NCBI RefSeq assembly: GCF_020404765.1
Contig: NZ_JAIVEM010000088.1
Location: 124,001-188,000, forward strand
Origin: Paenibacillus sp. BJ-4
Lineage (GTDB): Bacteria; Bacillota; Bacilli; Paenibacillales; Paenibacillaceae
Length of the DNA stretch: 64,000 bases
Direction of reading: 5' to 3'
Shown here piece by piece: positions 53,995-63,403 of this stretch; position 1 is the first letter of the stretch, and each line of letters opens with the position of its first letter. A program made the position numbers and the translations under genes. The notes under the pieces were generated by a model. The model had not been told where the DNA came from. It ran no database searches and saw only the letters and a program-made list of their open reading frames with translations.

Positions 53995-55134
53995 TTATTG
54001 TTCTTGGAAAAGCTCGCTTTTGAAGGCTTTTTGGAGTATTGACTCATATAATTTTTCATACGAATACACACTTTCAATTAAGTCCCTTCTTAATTGTTCT
54101 AACGAAATGATTTTATTAATAAATTCTTCCTGCAAATTAATAGGGGGAATTATTATCAAAAGTTCATTTAAATTTTTCTTAGAAATATTAGGCATAGAAC
54201 CTGAACTTCCTGATGCTAATGAACTTAATTCTTTTTTCATCGCATTAGTATTTAATAATCTCCATAAATAAATAGGCTGTATTATTGATTCATCTTTAAT
54301 ATTTAATCTAAATATTAAATCTGAAAACATTAGATTTGATTGGGTATCAAATACATATGAACAAGCTCCTACTAACTCTTTTGTGTTCTTCCTTGTTAAA
54401 AGAATATCTCCAGTTTTCACTTCATATTCAGTTTTAAAAGGAGTACCATCGAGTAATTTTTTATTTTCTTTAAAATTATAACGCCCCCCAGTAACTGCAC
54501 TTAACTTTAATACTCCTTGTTCATTATTAATTGCTGGTTCATTACTAGCGACCGGACTCCATCCAGTCTGTATATTAGATAGAACATTGTTTAAAGATAA
54601 TTTCTTAAAATCTTTTAGGTTTTGAATTGGATCACCAAACGTCTCTAAAAATAAACTTTGTGTTAATTCATCTAATACTGTGATTTGGGATTGACGTTTT
54701 AAAATTACACCAATAATCTTATCTACGGTCTCAACAATTTTTACTTGTACTGCCAATTCAATAAGAGGTATTTTTATTTTTTCTATGGCACTACGAATTA
54801 TTTGCGGTTGTGCAGAACCTGAAATAATATCTTTAAAACCTCTATACTTCAAATAATAATAAAGATACTTTATATTTACCTTACTTTCATCTAAGTCATC
54901 TAGTGCCATCGCATTTCCATTTACATAAGAAAATGGTTCACAAATATTAACTTCGCCGCAAGTAGCACCTCGGCAGGTTACTAATAAAGTAGGGAACTTG
55001 TGATTATATTCAGAATGATATCCAATAATGCCATTTGCCCCATAAACAGGGTAACCACTCGATATTAAATTAGAAGTGGATACCGTTTTCCATTGTTTTG
55101 GTGAGCATAAATGTTTTAATTCAACATATTTCAT
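53995..55134 (-). CDS. hsdS: Type I restriction enzyme, specificity subunit
   Basis: 379 residues, the usual size. Two target-recognition domains, each followed by a conserved helix: YPVYGANGIIGYHSEYNHKF and SGSAQPQIIRSAIEKIKIPL in the first half, then NIQTGWSPVASNEPAINNEQ and SGSSGSMPNISKKNLNELLI in the second. The spacer coiled coils end LDELTQSLFLETFG and SILQKAFKSELF. It sets the DNA sequence methylated and restricted. It overlaps hsdM by four bases (ATGA). The target sequence cannot be predicted. Confidence 0.93.
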   Translation of the reverse strand: MKYVELKHLCSPKQWKTVSTSNLISSGYPVYGANGIIGYHSEYNHKFPTLLVTCRGATCGEVNICEPFSYVNGNAMALDDLDESKVNIKYLYYYLKYRGFKDIISGSAQPQIIRSAIEKIKIPLIELAVQVKIVETVDKIIGVILKRQSQITVLDELTQSLFLETFGDPIQNLKDFKKLSLNNVLSNIQTGWSPVASNEPAINNEQGVLKLSAVTGGRYNFKENKKLLDGTPFKTEYEVKTGDILLTRKNTKELVGACSYVFDTQSNLMFSDLIFRLNIKDESIIQPIYLWRLLNTNAMKKELSSLASGSSGSMPNISKKNLNELLIIIPPINLQEEFINKIISLEQLRRDLIESVYSYEKLYESILQKAFKSELFQEQ

Positions 55135-56618
55135 TTTATAAGCCCCTCTAAAGACTTTAATTCATTTTGAATTTCGTCTTCCAATAAAATAATGGATTTA
55201 AGAATTTCTTGTGGACTACTATATTCAACTTCCTCATATTCAATCTCTTTGTACTTATTAATCGCCAAGTCATATCCTTGCTCGCGGATTTCATCGACTG
55301 GTACGAAGAATGATTGCTCTGTACGTTTACGCTCTGCTTCACCTTGTAAGTTACCAAAACGCGTTATAATGTCTTCAATGTCATTTGCTTCAATTGCAGT
55401 ACGTTTATCATCTAATGAATAGCCGTCTGCTTTCATATCATAAAACCAAACGTTATCTGTGCCACCTGTACCTGTTTTCGTGAAGATCATAATTCCTGTT
55501 GAAACCCCGGCATATGGCTTGAACACACCACTTGGCATTGAAATGATAGCTTCTAATTTGTTGTTATCGATAATTTCTTTACGAATAGCTTTATGGGCAT
55601 TTGAGCTACCGAATAATACGCCATCTGGGACAATCACTGCCGCACGTCCACCAGCTTTTAATGTACGTAAAATAAGTGACAAGAACAGTAACTCTGTCTT
55701 CTTCGTTTTTGCTACTTTTAATAAGTCGTTTGAAACCGCATCATAGTCTAAAGAGCCTTTAAAGGGCGGGTTTGCTAAGACTAACGTGTATTTATCTGTC
55801 TCTTTATTTTCCTCCGATAACGAATCACGATAGTCGATATTTGGTGAATCCACACCATGAAGCATCATGTTCATTGCACCGATACGTAACATCGTTGTAT
55901 CCATATCATTTCCGTAGAACATCGTATTATGGAAATGTTCGTTTAGCCCTTGTACTAAAAATAGGTCTTGGTGATTTTTACGTAAGTATTCACTCACAGC
56001 TACTAAAAATCCTGCTGACCCCATTGCCGGATCTATAATGATATCTTCTGGTGACGGCTTCATTAATTCCACCATCATTTTAATAATATGACGCGGTGTA
56101 CGGAATTGGCCGTTTGTCCCTGCTTGTTGTAACTTCGATAATAAATACTCGTAAATATCCCCTTGTGTATCACGGTCTTCCATTGGGATGCTATCAAGTG
56201 CAGTTACGACCTTTTGTAATGTCGCTGGCTTGTTAATTTGGAACATCGCATCTTTCATATATTTTGAAAATGCTGACTCGTCTTTGCCGCCCAATGTTTT
56301 AATGAACGGGAAAATCGTCGTCGTCATTACCTCATACATTTCTTGTGCCGGTAAGTTTTTAAACTGTGTCCAGCGCATCATCGCCCAGTGCTGTTTTTGT
56401 ATTTCATTAAACTCAGTTGGCATTTCTGAAAAGATGCCTTTATATTCAAGCCCTAAAAATTCCGCTTCGTTTTCTTTTTTTAATTCACCTTCATCTAAAC
56501 CTTTAATGAACAGTAAATATGTTAATTGTTCGATGTTTGTTAAAGGGTTTGTGTTTCCCTCCGTCCACAACGTCGTCCAGATACTATCGATTTTATTTTT
56601 AATTTCACCTGTAATCAT
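55131..56618 (-). CDS. hsdM: Type I restriction enzyme, M subunit
   Basis: 495 residues. An HsdM N-terminal helical domain (TTLWTEGNTNPLTNIEQLTY) is followed by the N6-adenine methyltransferase: motif I IIDPAMGSAGFLVA, motif IV LANPPFKG, and GRAAVIVPDGVLFGSSNAHK. The catalytic motifs are intact. With HsdS it methylates the target, and with HsdR it restricts. It lies between the degenerate methylase-like gene and hsdS on one transcript. Confidence 0.94.
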   Translation of the reverse strand: MITGEIKNKIDSIWTTLWTEGNTNPLTNIEQLTYLLFIKGLDEGELKKENEAEFLGLEYKGIFSEMPTEFNEIQKQHWAMMRWTQFKNLPAQEMYEVMTTTIFPFIKTLGGKDESAFSKYMKDAMFQINKPATLQKVVTALDSIPMEDRDTQGDIYEYLLSKLQQAGTNGQFRTPRHIIKMMVELMKPSPEDIIIDPAMGSAGFLVAVSEYLRKNHQDLFLVQGLNEHFHNTMFYGNDMDTTMLRIGAMNMMLHGVDSPNIDYRDSLSEENKETDKYTLVLANPPFKGSLDYDAVSNDLLKVAKTKKTELLFLSLILRTLKAGGRAAVIVPDGVLFGSSNAHKAIRKEIIDNNKLEAIISMPSGVFKPYAGVSTGIMIFTKTGTGGTDNVWFYDMKADGYSLDDKRTAIEANDIEDIITRFGNLQGEAERKRTEQSFFVPVDEIREQGYDLAINKYKEIEYEEVEYSSPQEILKSIILLEDEIQNELKSLEGLIK

Positions 56619-56669
56619 GTCAAAACCTCCATGTAGAATGGTGCCTTCTTAGACACCATTTCCTATTAT

Positions 56670-58475
56670 CTATTTTAAAGTAAATGTTTGTCCAATGCCC
56701 ATTTGTTCATAAGCATTTAGTTTAGATTCTTTCAATTGTATCAGAATCTCGTCTAACTTCTGTTTCAGCTCTTGTTGCTGTTGCTTATATTCATTCACAA
56801 TTTCCTGCTGCTGTTTTAAATGTAATTGCGGAATCATAAATCCTTCAATATCCTTTGGCGATAAATTTAAAATTGTCGAGCCTGTTAGGCTGTTTTGTAT
56901 AATAAATTGCATTAACGGTGATTCCAAATACAGCTTCACAAATGTTGGATCAAAATCAGCATTGCAACGAATCCCAATGAAGTTTTGTGATAACAAAACA
57001 TCTTCTCGGTCGCTTTCAAACATCGCTAACTTTAGCTGTCCACGAATCGAAAGAACAATGTCCCCTTTTTCAAGTTTGTAATTATCTAGTTTCACTCGGC
57101 CACCTAATTCATAGCGTGTTAAACCAGCTTCTTGAATTTCACCATCTACAATATCTGAAATTTTCAGTAATGCGACATTACCATTTACATTTTCGTCTTT
57201 TGGTAGTGCATTATGACCACGATATATCGTAGCACTGTCTTTTAATCGTACCGTTTTTACCTGTTCAAATGCTGGTAAGTCAATTTCAACTAAACCATAC
57301 GTTTCCAGCTCAACTTCATTTTCGAACACATAGCGGCTAGGTAATAATTCATAGTCCGTTAAATCCTGCATAGCGACAATTTTCGAGATCCCCTTCACTT
57401 CTTTGCGCTCTTCTAAAATTGAAATAATTTCGGCAAGCCCTTCGTCTGTAAGCGATGTTTTTCTACGAACAAATTTCGATAACGTAGAAGCATTAATAAA
57501 TAGAATATTTCCTTTCGCTTGCTCACATTTCGCTTTGTTCATCAAAACTAATACCGAAGAAATACCTGTTGTTGGTGCATAAAATCCACCTGGAAACTCA
57601 ATAACTGCTTCAATGACATCTCTCGCCACTAAACGCTCACGAATTTTTTCATCTGCCCCACCACGAGATAAAGCTCCTGTAGTAAAGTAAAATGCACCTT
57701 TCCCTTGCTCATTCAAAGCATGAACCCCTGCAACTAAGTACCCTAAATCAGCATTCATCTTTGACGGAACGCCAAAATAGTTAAAGCGCGAATGATACTT
57801 CAATTGCTCCATCTCTTGGGCATTCGGTTTATAACCAAAGCGCGGCGTATCATACATATAATCAAATGTTTGATTTTTAAATGTAGGTTCAACTAATATA
57901 TTTCCTTGCTTCAGTTCTACCTTTTCATAACCAGCTAAATGTAAACGAATTTCCGCAATAACTAAATCATCTAGATAATAATCTTGTGCATATATTGCTA
58001 CATCTTTTTGCTCACCTAGTAACTCTGTTATTTCAAACCCTTTGCCAATTCGACCACTAAATACTGTTTTATTCTGCTGTACATCAAAATAGTTTTTGAC
58101 GATCGCTGTTTGTGTTGAATCAGCTTTTAAAACACCATACTTTTCCTCCGATTGCTGCACGATCCAATCGAATACTTCGATTGCTTTATTTACTTCAAGT
58201 GCCTTTGCTACCTCTAAAATCAAATCGATTGTATAACTAGACATTAATTTAGAAGACAGTGTGATTACCGTTCTATTCAATTGTTCTTTCGTCATGGCAC
58301 TATAATCTAAGTGTGATATTTGTTGCACTAATGTTTCGAATATATTCACTGAATTTGCAATATTTCGTAAAGTATTTGCATCTCCAATCGCAACAACAGC
58401 TTTAGTTGCCTCAAACGTTTCATGTAATGGTAAATCGCCTCTTGTTTTATCTAAAAAACCATATAAGTTCTTCAT
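56670..58475 (-). CDS. Degenerate N6-methylase / specificity-like fusion linked to the hsd operon
   Basis: 601 residues. About 1-390 have the fold order of HsdM (helical N-terminus, then KGFEITELLG, IYAQDYYLDDLVIAEIRLHL, YFTTGALSRGGADEKIRERL, EFPGGFYAPTTGISSVLVLM). However, the AdoMet motif I has become SGRIGKG, and the NPPF/Y catalytic motif reads YDTPRFGYK, so it is probably catalytically dead. About 410-600 are an HsdS-like recognition domain (LKISDIVDGEIQEAGLTRYE, TGSTILNLSPKDIEGFMIPQ) with a terminal coiled coil. It is the first gene of the leftward operon, 52 bp before hsdM. A regulatory or fourth subunit is my inference. Confidence 0.8.
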   Translation of the reverse strand: MKNLYGFLDKTRGDLPLHETFEATKAVVAIGDANTLRNIANSVNIFETLVQQISHLDYSAMTKEQLNRTVITLSSKLMSSYTIDLILEVAKALEVNKAIEVFDWIVQQSEEKYGVLKADSTQTAIVKNYFDVQQNKTVFSGRIGKGFEITELLGEQKDVAIYAQDYYLDDLVIAEIRLHLAGYEKVELKQGNILVEPTFKNQTFDYMYDTPRFGYKPNAQEMEQLKYHSRFNYFGVPSKMNADLGYLVAGVHALNEQGKGAFYFTTGALSRGGADEKIRERLVARDVIEAVIEFPGGFYAPTTGISSVLVLMNKAKCEQAKGNILFINASTLSKFVRRKTSLTDEGLAEIISILEERKEVKGISKIVAMQDLTDYELLPSRYVFENEVELETYGLVEIDLPAFEQVKTVRLKDSATIYRGHNALPKDENVNGNVALLKISDIVDGEIQEAGLTRYELGGRVKLDNYKLEKGDIVLSIRGQLKLAMFESDREDVLLSQNFIGIRCNADFDPTFVKLYLESPLMQFIIQNSLTGSTILNLSPKDIEGFMIPQLHLKQQQEIVNEYKQQQQELKQKLDEILIQLKESKLNAYEQMGIGQTFTLK

Positions 58476-58537
58476 GAATAAACCTACTTTCTTTTTTATT
58501 CACTATATACAAACATAGTATCATTAATACTATTTTA

Positions 58538-58842
58538 TTACTTTTGAAATTTTAATGCAACCTTCTCTTCATAGCGTTGCATCATCCAATGTCCTAATTG
58601 TTTATATTGTTTATTCTCAACAAATTGCTTAGGCTCTTTTGCTCGTCTTTCAAAGATTCGTTCTTTAATTGTTCTTTTGCGTGTTGTTGCAACCTTTCGG
58701 CCATTTTCAACGTATCCTGATGAATACGATCCATATCCCAATTACTTCCGACAGCTCGAATCTCTGCCTTTGTGTTTCCTTGATATAGCAATCGCCATTG
58801 ATAGTTCAACTCAAGGTCGTGCATAAACATTTGCTGGATCAT
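58538..58842 (-). pseudogene. Small gene of unknown function, frameshifted
   Basis: Starts at ATG 58842 (MIQQMFMHDLELNYQWRLLY). Adding one A at TTAAAG near 58672 joins it to the frame ending FERRAKEPKQFVENKQYKQL and then QKVALKFQ-like sequence at 58538, giving 101 residues. It overlaps the end of the next upstream gene by a few bases. I do not recognise it. Confidence 0.5.
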
Positions 58843-58845
58843 TTC

Positions 58846-59324
58846 AAACTACGCGCCATAGTATTCCCCGACTACTTGAAGTCTTGGTGAATTTCTATGA
58901 TGGCCATTACAACCTGATATCACTCGAATTCCAGCTAAATTTGCGGCTTTTACAAATGCAGCCATGTTATATTCAATTTCAAGGGTATCTAATCGTACAC
59001 CATAGCGGTGATTATAAAAGTATCGCATTTTGTGTGATGCTCTTCAAAAGGAATCATGTATGATTCGCCGCCGAATTTTGCAACTTTTAAATAAAATGCT
59101 AATGGCAGCTTCGTTACTAAAATTTCAATACGATTAGCATCCCTCACAATAAATGGTACTTTCAAGCGATTTAACATCTGCGTTACATGTGCCATATCCT
59201 TTTTCGAGCTAGATTGTAAAAATTCAATTAACCCATTATCCGCTTTTACTTGAAACCCTCTTAATCTTAAAGCCTCTACACAAGTCATCGTTGCATCCTG
59301 TAACTTAAAATCTAAATAGTTCAT
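58846..59324 (-). pseudogene. Gene of unknown function, frameshifted
   Basis: Starts at ATG 59324 (MNYLDFKLQDATMTCVEALR). Adding one A to the run at ACACAAAATG near 59030 joins it to MRYFYNHRYGVRLDTLEIEY and then QVVGEYWRVV, stop TGA 58846-58848, giving 159 residues. The corrected protein is alpha/beta and matches no family I know. With the next gene it forms a two-gene leftward unit upstream of the R-M operon. Confidence 0.5.
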
Positions 59325-59343
59325 CGTACATTCCGCCTAGCCA

Positions 59344-59774
59344 GTGAATAATCATGAAAAATTACAAAAACAGCTTGCTAGTCTCCGTACTAAGAAACAA
59401 AAGGCACTCGATTTGTTGTTAGATGATAAAATTAACCAAGAAGATTATGACGGTCTTGTAGTTATTTTAAATCCTGAAATAGAGAAACTAGTTGAACAAG
59501 TAAATCTGTTGCAATATGAGGAAAGTAATATGCAAGTAGATATTGCTAATTTGAAAGCGTATATCCTAAATCAATTAAATCCTAAACAACCACTTACAGA
59601 GCTAACTCCAACAATTTTAGTTCGCTTCATTCATAAAATAACAGTAAAGCAGACGGCCAATTAGAGGTGCATTATCGCACTTCTAAACCGTCTGCTTTTT
59701 ATGTTTCAACAAATATTAAGTTAGCTATTCCAAAGACACATCCGAGTATTGCACATGTAAAAAAGCATGCTTAA
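59344..59774 (+). pseudogene. C-terminal remnant of a second large serine recombinase
   Basis: The region begins abruptly at about 59344. The coiled-coil part LRTKKQKALDLLLDDKINQE and the C-terminal helix LTPTILVRFIHKITVK are as in the recombinase families related to Tn-type large serine integrases. At the GTAAAG run near 59655 one A is missing. With it the protein continues ADGQLEVHYRTSKPSAFYVS to a stop at 59774. The catalytic domain is gone. It stands 36 bp from the att-like core at 59810, the usual place of an integrase gene end, so it marks the integrase of the island. It is inactive. Confidence 0.75.
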
Positions 59775-59809
59775 CTTAGGATTAGTCAGCTAGTTCAAGC
59801 AACGCACAG

Positions 59810-60091
59810 CACTCAACATGCCTTGTGAATGTAAATAAAATATGTTCCCGCACTCAACCCTAAAGCGTTTTTTTGAATGCAGGAACATATTCAAGTTGTT
59901 CTTAATTCCTCGTATATCAATGCTTCTGATCTCGATATATTACTACCACGCACTCCACATGCCATGTGTATGTAAATAATATATGTTCCCACACTCCACC
60001 CTAAAGTGTTTTTTTGAATGCAGGAACATATCCAAGTTACTCTTAATCCCTCGTACATCAATGCTTCTCATCTCGATATATCACTACCACG
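59810..60091. repeat. Two tandem 141-bp units carrying the 3' end of rlmCD
   Basis: Units 59810-59950 and 59951-60091 start with CACTCAACATG and CACTCCACATG, exactly 141 bp apart, and the next copy of the core (60092-60102) lies within rlmCD. Each unit carries the last codons of rlmCD (leftward VVVIYRDQKH or [10 protein letters not shown], stop) plus the hairpin TATGTTCC/GGAACATA with an inner hairpin before TTTTTTT. The units are similar but not identical, so they are old or come from different events. Confidence 0.85.
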
Positions 60092-61914
60092 CACTCCACA
60101 TGCACCGTATGCGGGAACATATCGACGGGTTGCACTTCCACCGTTCTATACCCGCCGTCCTCCAGTATTCTTAAATCCCGTGCCAGCGTGCTTGGATTGC
60201 AGGATACGTACACCACGCGCTCTGGCTTCATCTCCAGAATAGTTTCGAGCAGTCGTGGATCGCAGCCCTTACGGGGCGGATCGACGACGATAACGTCGGC
60301 GGTGATGCCCTGCCCTTTCCACGTGGGAATGACGTCCTCGGACGCGCCGACTTCGAACTTCACGTTACGCATATCGTTTAACAGCGCATTACTCCGCGCA
60401 TCCTCAATGGCTTCTTTGACGATCTCTACACCATACACCTGATCCGCATGCTGAGCGAGGAACAAAGAGATGGTGCCAATACCACAGTACGCATCAATCA
60501 CCGTTTCTTTACCTGTGAGTCCGGCATATTCGACGGTTTTGCTATACAGCACTTCCGTTTGAACGGGATTCACCTGATAAAAGGATCTCGCGGAAATGGC
60601 AAACTGGACGTTTCCGATATAGTCGTAGATCACATCACGGCCCCACAGCACACGAGTTTCGTCGCCAAAAATAACGTTCGTTCGCTTGGTATTCACGTTC
60701 TGGCAAATGCTTGCCACGTGTGGGATATGCTCACGGATACTGCCAATCCAGGCATCGGCGTGCGGAATATCTCGTCCATTCGTGACGAGGACCAGCATCA
60801 GTTCACCTGTGCGAAAAGCGGTCTTCACGACGACATGACGCAGCAGTCCGCGTCCAGTTTCCTCATTATATGCACTGATACCCAGCATTCGGCCAATCTC
60901 TTTGACACGTGCCACAACCTCGTCGTTACGCTCATCCTGAATGAGGCAGGTGTTCATATCCACGATGCGATGGCTGCCACGTGCGTAGAAGCCGCCGACA
61001 AGCCCGCCCTCGGTGACGCCAATCGGCACCTGGGCTTTGTTGCGGTACCGCCAAGGCTCGCTCATTCCGAGCGTAGGATGTACCACTACGCCTTGCTCAC
61101 ACGCCAATTTTACGGACGTGCTATCGGCATACGGGTCCGTACTTACTGCCGAGGACGAAGCTGTATTCGCCTCTAAATCCGCAAGGGCAGCCAATGCCTG
61201 TGCTGCCTGATTACCGGATTCGGTAGGCGCGTTTGCATTCGCACCTGAATCCGTTTCGGAACTGGCGCTCCCAGCCACGCTCAGCTTTCCAATACGCTCC
61301 AGTACGTCTACGACATGCTGGCGCTTCCAGCCGAGCTGCGCTTCGTAGCTCATATGCTGGATTTGGCAGCCGCCGCACTGATCGTAGATGGCACAAGGCG
61401 CCGCAATCCGGTCAGGGCTGGCCTGCACGATCTCCAGCAGCTTGGCATAGCCATACTGCTTTTTCGTTTTCAGCACCTTGACTCGCACCTTTTCCCCCGG
61501 CAATGAGCCTGGAACAAACAGCGTAAAGCCCTCGGCACGCCCTACACCCTCGCCATCATGATTCATGCCGATAATATCGATTATGGCCTCATCGTTTTTT
61601 TGTACAGGCAGATCGGCACGCTCTGCACTGGAGCGGTTACGATTGGAAGTCTGCCGCCCCTGTCCATCACCGGAAGAACGACGAGCCCCTCGCCCTTTTT
61701 CCATTCTATTCCGATCCGTATCTTTTATATTTCCATCAAAATTTCCACTTTCAATTCCGATTCCAATTCGAAGTTGTTCCTTTCCAGTTCCACCTCGAGA
61801 CTGCCCTTGCTCTCTCTCCCTTTTAGGCTGCACAGTCTTTTTCTGCGGCTTTCCTTGAACAGGAGCTGCTGCATTCCGGCGGCTTTTTCCACGTCCGCTG
61901 CGGTCACTCGTCAT
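60058..61914 (-). CDS. rlmCD: 23S rRNA (uracil-5-)-methyltransferase RlmCD (RumA/YefA family)
   Basis: 618 residues, longer than the usual 455-470. The first 110 are basic and low in complexity ([20 protein letters not shown]). A TRAM domain follows ([20 protein letters not shown]), then the Fe-S cluster Cys set [15 protein letters not shown] Ser/Ala-rich insert occupies about 215-270. The methylase has motif [26 protein letters not shown] and the catalytic Cys in [13 protein letters not shown]. It methylates C5 of uracils in 23S rRNA. Its 3' end is the apparent integration site of the elements to the left. dgkB lies upstream, as in Bacillus. Confidence 0.93.
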   Translation of the reverse strand: MTSDRSGRGKSRRNAAAPVQGKPQKKTVQPKREREQGQSRGGTGKEQLRIGIGIESGNFDGNIKDTDRNRMEKGRGARRSSGDGQGRQTSNRNRSSAERADLPVQKNDEAIIDIIGMNHDGEGVGRAEGFTLFVPGSLPGEKVRVKVLKTKKQYGYAKLLEIVQASPDRIAAPCAIYDQCGGCQIQHMSYEAQLGWKRQHVVDVLERIGKLSVAGSASSETDSGANANAPTESGNQAAQALAALADLEANTASSSAVSTDPYADSTSVKLACEQGVVVHPTLGMSEPWRYRNKAQVPIGVTEGGLVGGFYARGSHRIVDMNTCLIQDERNDEVVARVKEIGRMLGISAYNEETGRGLLRHVVVKTAFRTGELMLVLVTNGRDIPHADAWIGSIREHIPHVASICQNVNTKRTNVIFGDETRVLWGRDVIYDYIGNVQFAISARSFYQVNPVQTEVLYSKTVEYAGLTGKETVIDAYCGIGTISLFLAQHADQVYGVEIVKEAIEDARSNALLNDMRNVKFEVGASEDVIPTWKGQGITADVIVVDPPRKGCDPRLLETILEMKPERVVYVSCNPSTLARDLRILEDGGYRTVEVQPVDMFPHTVHVECVVVIYRDEKH

Positions 61915-62312
61915 GATTCATGTCACTTCTTTCTGATCATCTTTTTTATACCCAGCATTTCCTTCAATACATACAATACAAACGGCCTGTAAGCAATATA
62001 AACGTCAACTCGAAAATGCCGTTACTCCCCACGGAGAACGGCAAGGACCAATAACTAATAGGGCCAAAGCGACATAACTACCTCTGCATACCGTAGCTTC
62101 TCATTACCATTGGAAACGTCAATCTTTTCAAAAAATGACTTTAATCAGAAACGTTATCGTTCGAAAACAAAAACCTCTCCACATCATTTCCTATCGCAGG
62201 ATTCTGCAAAATTCGATTCCAATCGCTCTAAGGTACACTAAATAGACGAATAAAATCACTTCGTTCTATCTATTGCTGATTACAAGTCGCTTTGTGGATT
62301 TTTGCAAAATCC
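61915..62312. other. Intergenic region between dgkB and rlmCD
   Basis: 398 bp with no supported gene. It should hold the rlmCD promoter and the end of the dgkB transcript. I saw no strong hairpin or operator. Confidence 0.4.
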
Positions 62313-63194
62313 TTACCTAAACACATTCAAATGATGCGGCAAATTCTGGAACGTCGCAGGCAAAGTTCCTCCCAGTTCGCCATCCAGATTAAGCTGGACA
62401 TAGCCGGGTGAGGTTACCTCCATATAATCTGTTTTAAAATAAACGATCTTCTTGTCCTGCAAATGCTCACCACGCAGCGCGAGTGTCACCAGCCGGATCA
62501 TTTCCGCCAGATTGCACTTGCGCACAGCGATGACGTCGAGCAGCCCATCATCTATTGTCGCCCCGGGAGCCAGCTTTTCAAACCCGCCCACCGAATTCGT
62601 ATTCGCAATCAGGAAGAGCATGAACTCGTCGTGTATCACTTCCTGACCCGATGCTTTAATAATCAGCTCTTGCGGGGCCAGGCTGACCATTTTCTCCATG
62701 CCTTTAAAATAATAGGCTAGCTGGCCAATCATCGTTTTTAGCTTGCTGGGAACTTCATACGTAAGCTCGGTTAAAGTCCCTCCACCCGCAATGTTGATAA
62801 AGTAGCGATCATTGGCTTTTCCGATATCCAGCGGCTTCGGATTTTGACGAATAACCAGGTCACAATAATCCTCCCACTGCCTGGGGATGCCCATTGCTCT
62901 GGCAAAATCATTCGTCGTCCCTAGAGGAAACACACCCAGGGGCGGGCGGTTTTCCCTTTCAGCCATCCCGTTAATAACCTCATACAAGGTGCCGTCGCCA
63001 CCAGCGGCGATAATCATATCATACCCACGCTCAATGGCCTCTGTTGCAGCACGCGTCGCGTCCCCTTCACCCGTAGTTGCATGGCAAGAGGCTTCAATAC
63101 CACCTTCATCCAGGCGCTGCAAAACATCCGCAAGACGACGTTTCATTTCCTCACGCCCGGAGGTAGGATTATAAATTAATCTAGCTCTTTTCAT
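62313..63194 (-). CDS. dgkB: Diacylglycerol kinase DgkB
   Basis: 293 residues. DgkB/YegS/BmrU lipid-kinase family: RARLIYNPTSGREEMKR at the start, the nucleotide loop IIAAGGDGTLYEVINGMAE at about 61-80, PLGTTNDFARAMG at about 90-102, INIAGGGTLTELTYEVPSKL, and the Asp/Gly-rich GATIDDGLLDVIAV near 215-228. It phosphorylates diacylglycerol released during lipoteichoic acid synthesis back to phosphatidate. The dgkB-rlmCD neighbour order is that of Bacillus subtilis, which supports both names. Confidence 0.93.
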   Translation of the reverse strand: MKRARLIYNPTSGREEMKRRLADVLQRLDEGGIEASCHATTGEGDATRAATEAIERGYDMIIAAGGDGTLYEVINGMAERENRPPLGVFPLGTTNDFARAMGIPRQWEDYCDLVIRQNPKPLDIGKANDRYFINIAGGGTLTELTYEVPSKLKTMIGQLAYYFKGMEKMVSLAPQELIIKASGQEVIHDEFMLFLIANTNSVGGFEKLAPGATIDDGLLDVIAVRKCNLAEMIRLVTLALRGEHLQDKKIVYFKTDYMEVTSPGYVQLNLDGELGGTLPATFQNLPHHLNVFR

Positions 63195-63403
63195 TCCGTT
63201 ACGCCACCCGTATATTTAATGATATTTATATTCAAATTCCAGTTCATCACATTCAGTCTGTACAAAATATCATCATACTGGAAAAAGACCTCTTTTACAA
63301 TAAAAGAAGCCATCACTGACCTAAATATGGGAATAAAAGGGATAAATAACATTGTAGCTGAACCAAACGACCTGAACCCAACTAATCAATGGATTGACCT
63401 TGT

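Noticed and set aside
61915..62312. T-box or other riboswitch before rlmCD
   Set aside because: No conserved T-box sequence or strong terminator pair was visible.
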